Made by a program: the position numbers and the translations under genes
Notes under the pieces: generated by a model
What the model saw: the letters and a program-made list of their open reading frames with translations, nothing else
Databases searched by the model: none
Told to the model about the DNA's origin: nothing
Source: Winogradskyella ursingii
GTDB taxonomy: Bacteria; Bacteroidota; Bacteroidia; Flavobacteriales; Flavobacteriaceae
DNA length: 64,000 bases
Direction of reading: 5' to 3'
NCBI RefSeq assembly: GCF_013403975.1
Contig: NZ_JABFDH010000002.1
Span: 620,001-684,000, forward strand
In this document: one piece after another, positions 63,793 through 64,000 of the stretch
Position numbering within the stretch: the first letter of the stretch is position 1
How the letters are laid out: each line of letters starts with the position of its first letter

Positions 63793-64000
63793 CGCAATAT
63801 TATTTAAAGCCAAAGGTTTTACTTGCTCCGATTTCAACCGAAATATTTAAAGAATTTAATTTAGGTGCTGAAGTTGTAATTTTAGTATCGAATACTATAA
63901 TGGAAAACTTCAATCTTCATTCAATTTTTGAAGACTTAAGGCTTACAAGCAATTTACATATATATAAACATATAAGACCAGATGCTCCATTTGAAGATTT
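63789..64000 (+). CDS. Start of a gene, possibly an iron-containing alcohol dehydrogenase family protein (3' end outside window)
   Basis: 70 codons are visible, starting at an ATGA overlap with the kinase: MTQYYLKPKVLLAPISTEIF, then VVILVSNTIMENFNL and HIYKHIRPDAPFEDL. The spacing of a strand, VxILVSNTIM and a later RPDAPFEDL resembles the N-terminus of iron-dependent alcohol dehydrogenases or 3-dehydroquinate synthase-like enzymes, where a Pro-containing turn follows the strand. Too little is visible to be sure. It is co-transcribed with the aldolase and kinase. Confidence 0.4.
   Translation, partial: MTQYYLKPKVLLAPISTEIFKEFNLGAEVVILVSNTIMENFNLHSIFEDLRLTSNLHIYKHIRPDAPFED

Noticed and set aside
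1..64000. CRISPR arrays, rRNA, prophage, intact insertion sequences
   Set aside because: I saw no direct-repeat arrays, no rRNA stretches, no phage structural genes and no transposase motifs anywhere in the window.

Overview
The window reads as a chromosome segment of a marine-type flavobacterium (Bacteroidota, Flavobacteriaceae). The signs are AT-rich DNA, almost no Shine-Dalgarno sequences, repeated TAnnTTTG-type -7 promoter boxes, and families typical of that group: DUF4175, DUF4837, DUF6909, bacterial GH3, a GlnRS/YqeY fusion, a carboxypeptidase-regulatory-domain outer-membrane barrel and a DUF2807 protein. I named it from protein sequence and gene order alone; genus and species are not determinable here. 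There is no rRNA, CRISPR array or intact insertion sequence. One tRNA (Cys) is present.

Layout. 1-19.6 kb: a 5'-truncated TolB-like propeller, an outer-membrane receptor, lepA, a CPA1 antiporter with a TrkA-N domain, secreted peptidases (S8, M1, S41), rnpA, a tandem-OmpA protein, GNAT, SDR, a CDF metal exporter and rpiB. 19.6-20.3 kb: a gene-free, very AT-rich gap between divergent rpiB and rnr, with a dense cluster of DnaA-box-like 9-mers. 20.3-49.9 kb: housekeeping genes (rnr, tRNA-Cys, folB, glnS, gltX, ybeY, mnmG, holB, pgk, tatA) mixed with envelope genes (band-7 protein, DUF4175, OmpH/Skp-like, MltD-like transglycosylase, M23 peptidase). mnmG is bracketed by two 16-bp palindromes matching the parS consensus. 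With the DnaA-box cluster 16.5 kb away, this suggests that the window lies close to the chromosomal replication origin.

50-64 kb: a surface-polysaccharide locus on the + strand with genes tightly packed or overlapping. It has a Wzz-like protein, four enzymes for dTDP-L-rhamnose (rfbB, A, C, D), a complete module for activating sulfate to PAPS and recycling PAP (cysD, cysN, cysC, cysQ, with a duplicated DUF2061 membrane protein), a Wzx-like flippase and a PAPS-dependent sulfotransferase. CysQ is fused in frame to the C-terminus of the rhamnose enzyme RfbD. The simplest reading is export of a sulfated, rhamnose-containing polysaccharide. After about 900 bp of decayed sequence a new promoter drives a class II aldolase, an FGGY kinase and a truncated gene that may be an iron-containing alcohol dehydrogenase. 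Together these could make an unusual sugar or polyol precursor.

Short hairpin repeats typical of flavobacterial intergenic DNA occur at about 12.4, 31.3, 32.6 and 57.0 kb. One lies at the 5' end of cysN and makes its apparent reading frame too long. Several other longest-ORF starts were moved downstream because the upstream part contains the promoter or because a signal peptide or family N-terminus begins later.
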